DNA from: JBAYJT01 sp041664965
Lineage (GTDB): Bacteria; Pseudomonadota; Gammaproteobacteria; UBA9339
Assembly (NCBI GenBank): GCA_041664965.1
Contig: JBAYJT010000027.1
Coordinates: forward strand, 1-23,292
Length of the DNA stretch: 23,292 bases
Direction: 5' to 3'
Shown piece after piece: positions 22,491 through 23,292 of the stretch (positions are counted from its first letter, which is position 1; every line of letters begins with the position of its first letter). Below the pieces are notes generated by a model. The model ran no database searches and was not told the origin of the DNA. It worked only from the letters and a program-made list of their open reading frames with translations. Made by a program: the position numbers and the translations under genes.

Positions 22491-23085
22491 ATCGCGCAAG
22501 CAGGCTAATCGTCCACTGAAGCAAGCGATATTGATTATGTGTGAAGGTGAAACAGAGGCGATTTATTTTAGAGACATGCGTGACGATCTTGGTTTAAAGA
22601 ACGTGATTGTAGAATATGGTAATAGTCGACATTGTTTCGGCAATGATCCATCGCAAATATTGGAATATGCGCTTTATAATAGATATCGGTATGAGAAAAT
22701 TTTCTGTACTTTTGATAAAGATAACCATGCTAAATATAGCAGTACGTTGGATAGAATTCACAAATTGGATCAGAATCGGGGAGATAAAGCTGGAATAAAA
22801 GCGATAAATTCCGTACCATGTTTTGAATATTGGCTGCTATTACATTTTTGTAGTGGGTCAAGTCCATCTACGAAGCCAATGACACAGGTGGAAGCGAAGA
22901 AGGCAATTAAATTACACATTCCCAGCTATAAAGGAGCTATGAACGGTCTTTGGGGAATTACCAAACCCCGTTTAGATATTGCTTTAAGAAATGCAAGGTT
23001 AGTGGCAAAAAATGACAATGTCTCTGATAACCCATCCACTAGGGTTCATGAACTGATTCAAGATTTACGATGTTGCGTATGCTGA
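22483..23085 (+). CDS. RloB/AbiLii-like protein (Toprim-like effector)
   Basis: A 200-aa RloB-family protein. Motifs: ILIMCEGETEAIYF (16-29, with E21 and E25), CTFDKDNH (75-82, with D78 and D80), and PCFEYWLLLHF (112-122). The E and D-x-D pattern is that of Toprim-like metal-dependent nucleases, as in OLD and PARIS AriB proteins; a nuclease role is inferred from the motif. A strong AAGGAGG (22465-22471) stands 11 bases before the ATG inside the upstream gene. It is the second gene of the pair with the RloA-like ATPase, and would be the effector released or activated by it. An IS element begins 85 bases downstream. Confidence 0.85.
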   Translation: MSKSRKQANRPLKQAILIMCEGETEAIYFRDMRDDLGLKNVIVEYGNSRHCFGNDPSQILEYALYNRYRYEKIFCTFDKDNHAKYSSTLDRIHKLDQNRGDKAGIKAINSVPCFEYWLLLHFCSGSSPSTKPMTQVEAKKAIKLHIPSYKGAMNGLWGITKPRLDIALRNARLVAKNDNVSDNPSTRVHELIQDLRCCVC

Positions 23086-23113
23086 AAAAATCTGCAATAA
23101 TTGCCGGCTCATA

Positions 23114-23167
23114 TTTAAAAATACAACTTATTGATTTATAAAGAATTTACGTAGACATGTTTTTTGG
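23114..23167 (-). repeat. Dispersed AACATGTCTAC repeat, copy 5 (inverted)
   Basis: Its reverse complement aligns gap-free over 54 bases with copy 1: CCAAAAAACATGTCTAC is identical, then a diverged centre, then AAATCAATAAGTTGTATTTTTAA-type tail. It ends three bases from the insertion-sequence end at 23171. Confidence 0.75.
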
Positions 23168-23170
23168 CTT

Positions 23171-23292
23171 GGCTTTGTTGAATAAATCAATTAAGCCAAT
23201 CTTGTTAATTTAAAAATTTAAGAACAGAAGCTGCTGTTGCCATTATTTATGCAACTTTATAACTATCTGGCATCCCGATTTCAGTCACCCTG
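23171..23292 (-). mobile_element. IS5-family (IS903-group) insertion sequence, one end
   Basis: GGCTTTGTTGAATAAATC (23171-23188) is the terminal inverted repeat I know for IS903. Inside it the 3' end of a minus-strand frame appears, as expected for the transposase. The element runs off the window. A 9-base target duplication would be TTTTGGCTT (23162-23170). Confidence 0.8.
23247..23291 (-). CDS. IS5-family transposase, last 14 residues
   Basis: The minus-strand frame ends RVTEIGMPDSYKVA before a TAA stop at 23249-23247. The ending with LGMP/IGMP and a short basic tail is typical of IS903-group DDE transposases. Only the C-terminus is in the window; whether the gene is intact cannot be seen. 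Confidence 0.65.
   Translation of the reverse strand, partial: RVTEIGMPDSYKVA

Noticed and set aside
1..23292. CRISPR array, tRNA, rRNA or replication origin
   Set aside because: No regularly spaced repeats, no cloverleaf or rRNA stretch, and no DnaA-box cluster were seen on reading either strand.

Overview
The window is a moderately AT-rich piece of a gammaproteobacterial chromosome. GyrA, PriA, FtsK, TrmD, L19 and YajQ all read as gammaproteobacterial proteins. Two long proteins of no recognised family (one with leucine-rich-repeat-like segments and a Ser-rich tail), several toxin-antitoxin and mobile elements, and the low GC would suit a host-associated lineage of the Legionella/Coxiella/Berkiella kind. 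That placement is inference; no rRNA gene is present to confirm it.

Layout. 1-1585: 3' part of a large IPT/TIG-domain surface-type protein, closed by a hairpin terminator. 1788-4352: gyrA. 4349-4898 (minus): a MazF-type toxin with its ribbon-helix-helix antitoxin, tail to tail with gyrA. 5090-8143: DUF4143-type ATPase, trmD, rplS, ogt; the usual rpsP-rimM pair before trmD is missing and the ATPase gene is in its place. 8138-9604 (minus): a 488-aa protein of unknown family. 9605-10008: a 404-bp non-coding stretch with repeat fragments. 10009-12087: priA. 12108-12678 (minus): hicA-hicB with a clear self-regulated promoter. 12804-15194: ftsK. 15311-16405 (minus): LRR-like Ser-rich protein. 16548-17134: a small gene of unknown function packed with DNA palindromes. 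17158-17640 (minus): yajQ. 17774-21039: a two-domain ABC permease and its ATPase, without a binding protein. 21183-23085: a RloA/RloB (AbiL-like) two-gene module, a candidate phage-defence system. 23171-23292: the end of an IS5-family (IS903-group) insertion sequence that runs out of the window.

The most striking unexplained signal is a dispersed intergenic repeat of about 50 bp with the core AACATGTCTAC. It occurs five times (1715, 9915, 15214, 19663, and inverted at 23167). Three copies lie in sense orientation just before gyrA, priA and the ABC ATPase gene. One copy carries an extra hairpin, and the last abuts the IS end. A second striking signal is a 71-bp near-perfect palindrome lying in frame inside the 147-codon gene at 16647. 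A third is the hicA promoter, whose spacing predicts a transcript starting at the A of the hicA ATG.

Housekeeping genes (DNA topology, replication restart, chromosome segregation, tRNA methylation, ribosome, alkylation repair) thus alternate with accessory modules (two toxin-antitoxin pairs, RloAB, IS, palindromic repeats), mostly as short, separately transcribed units.
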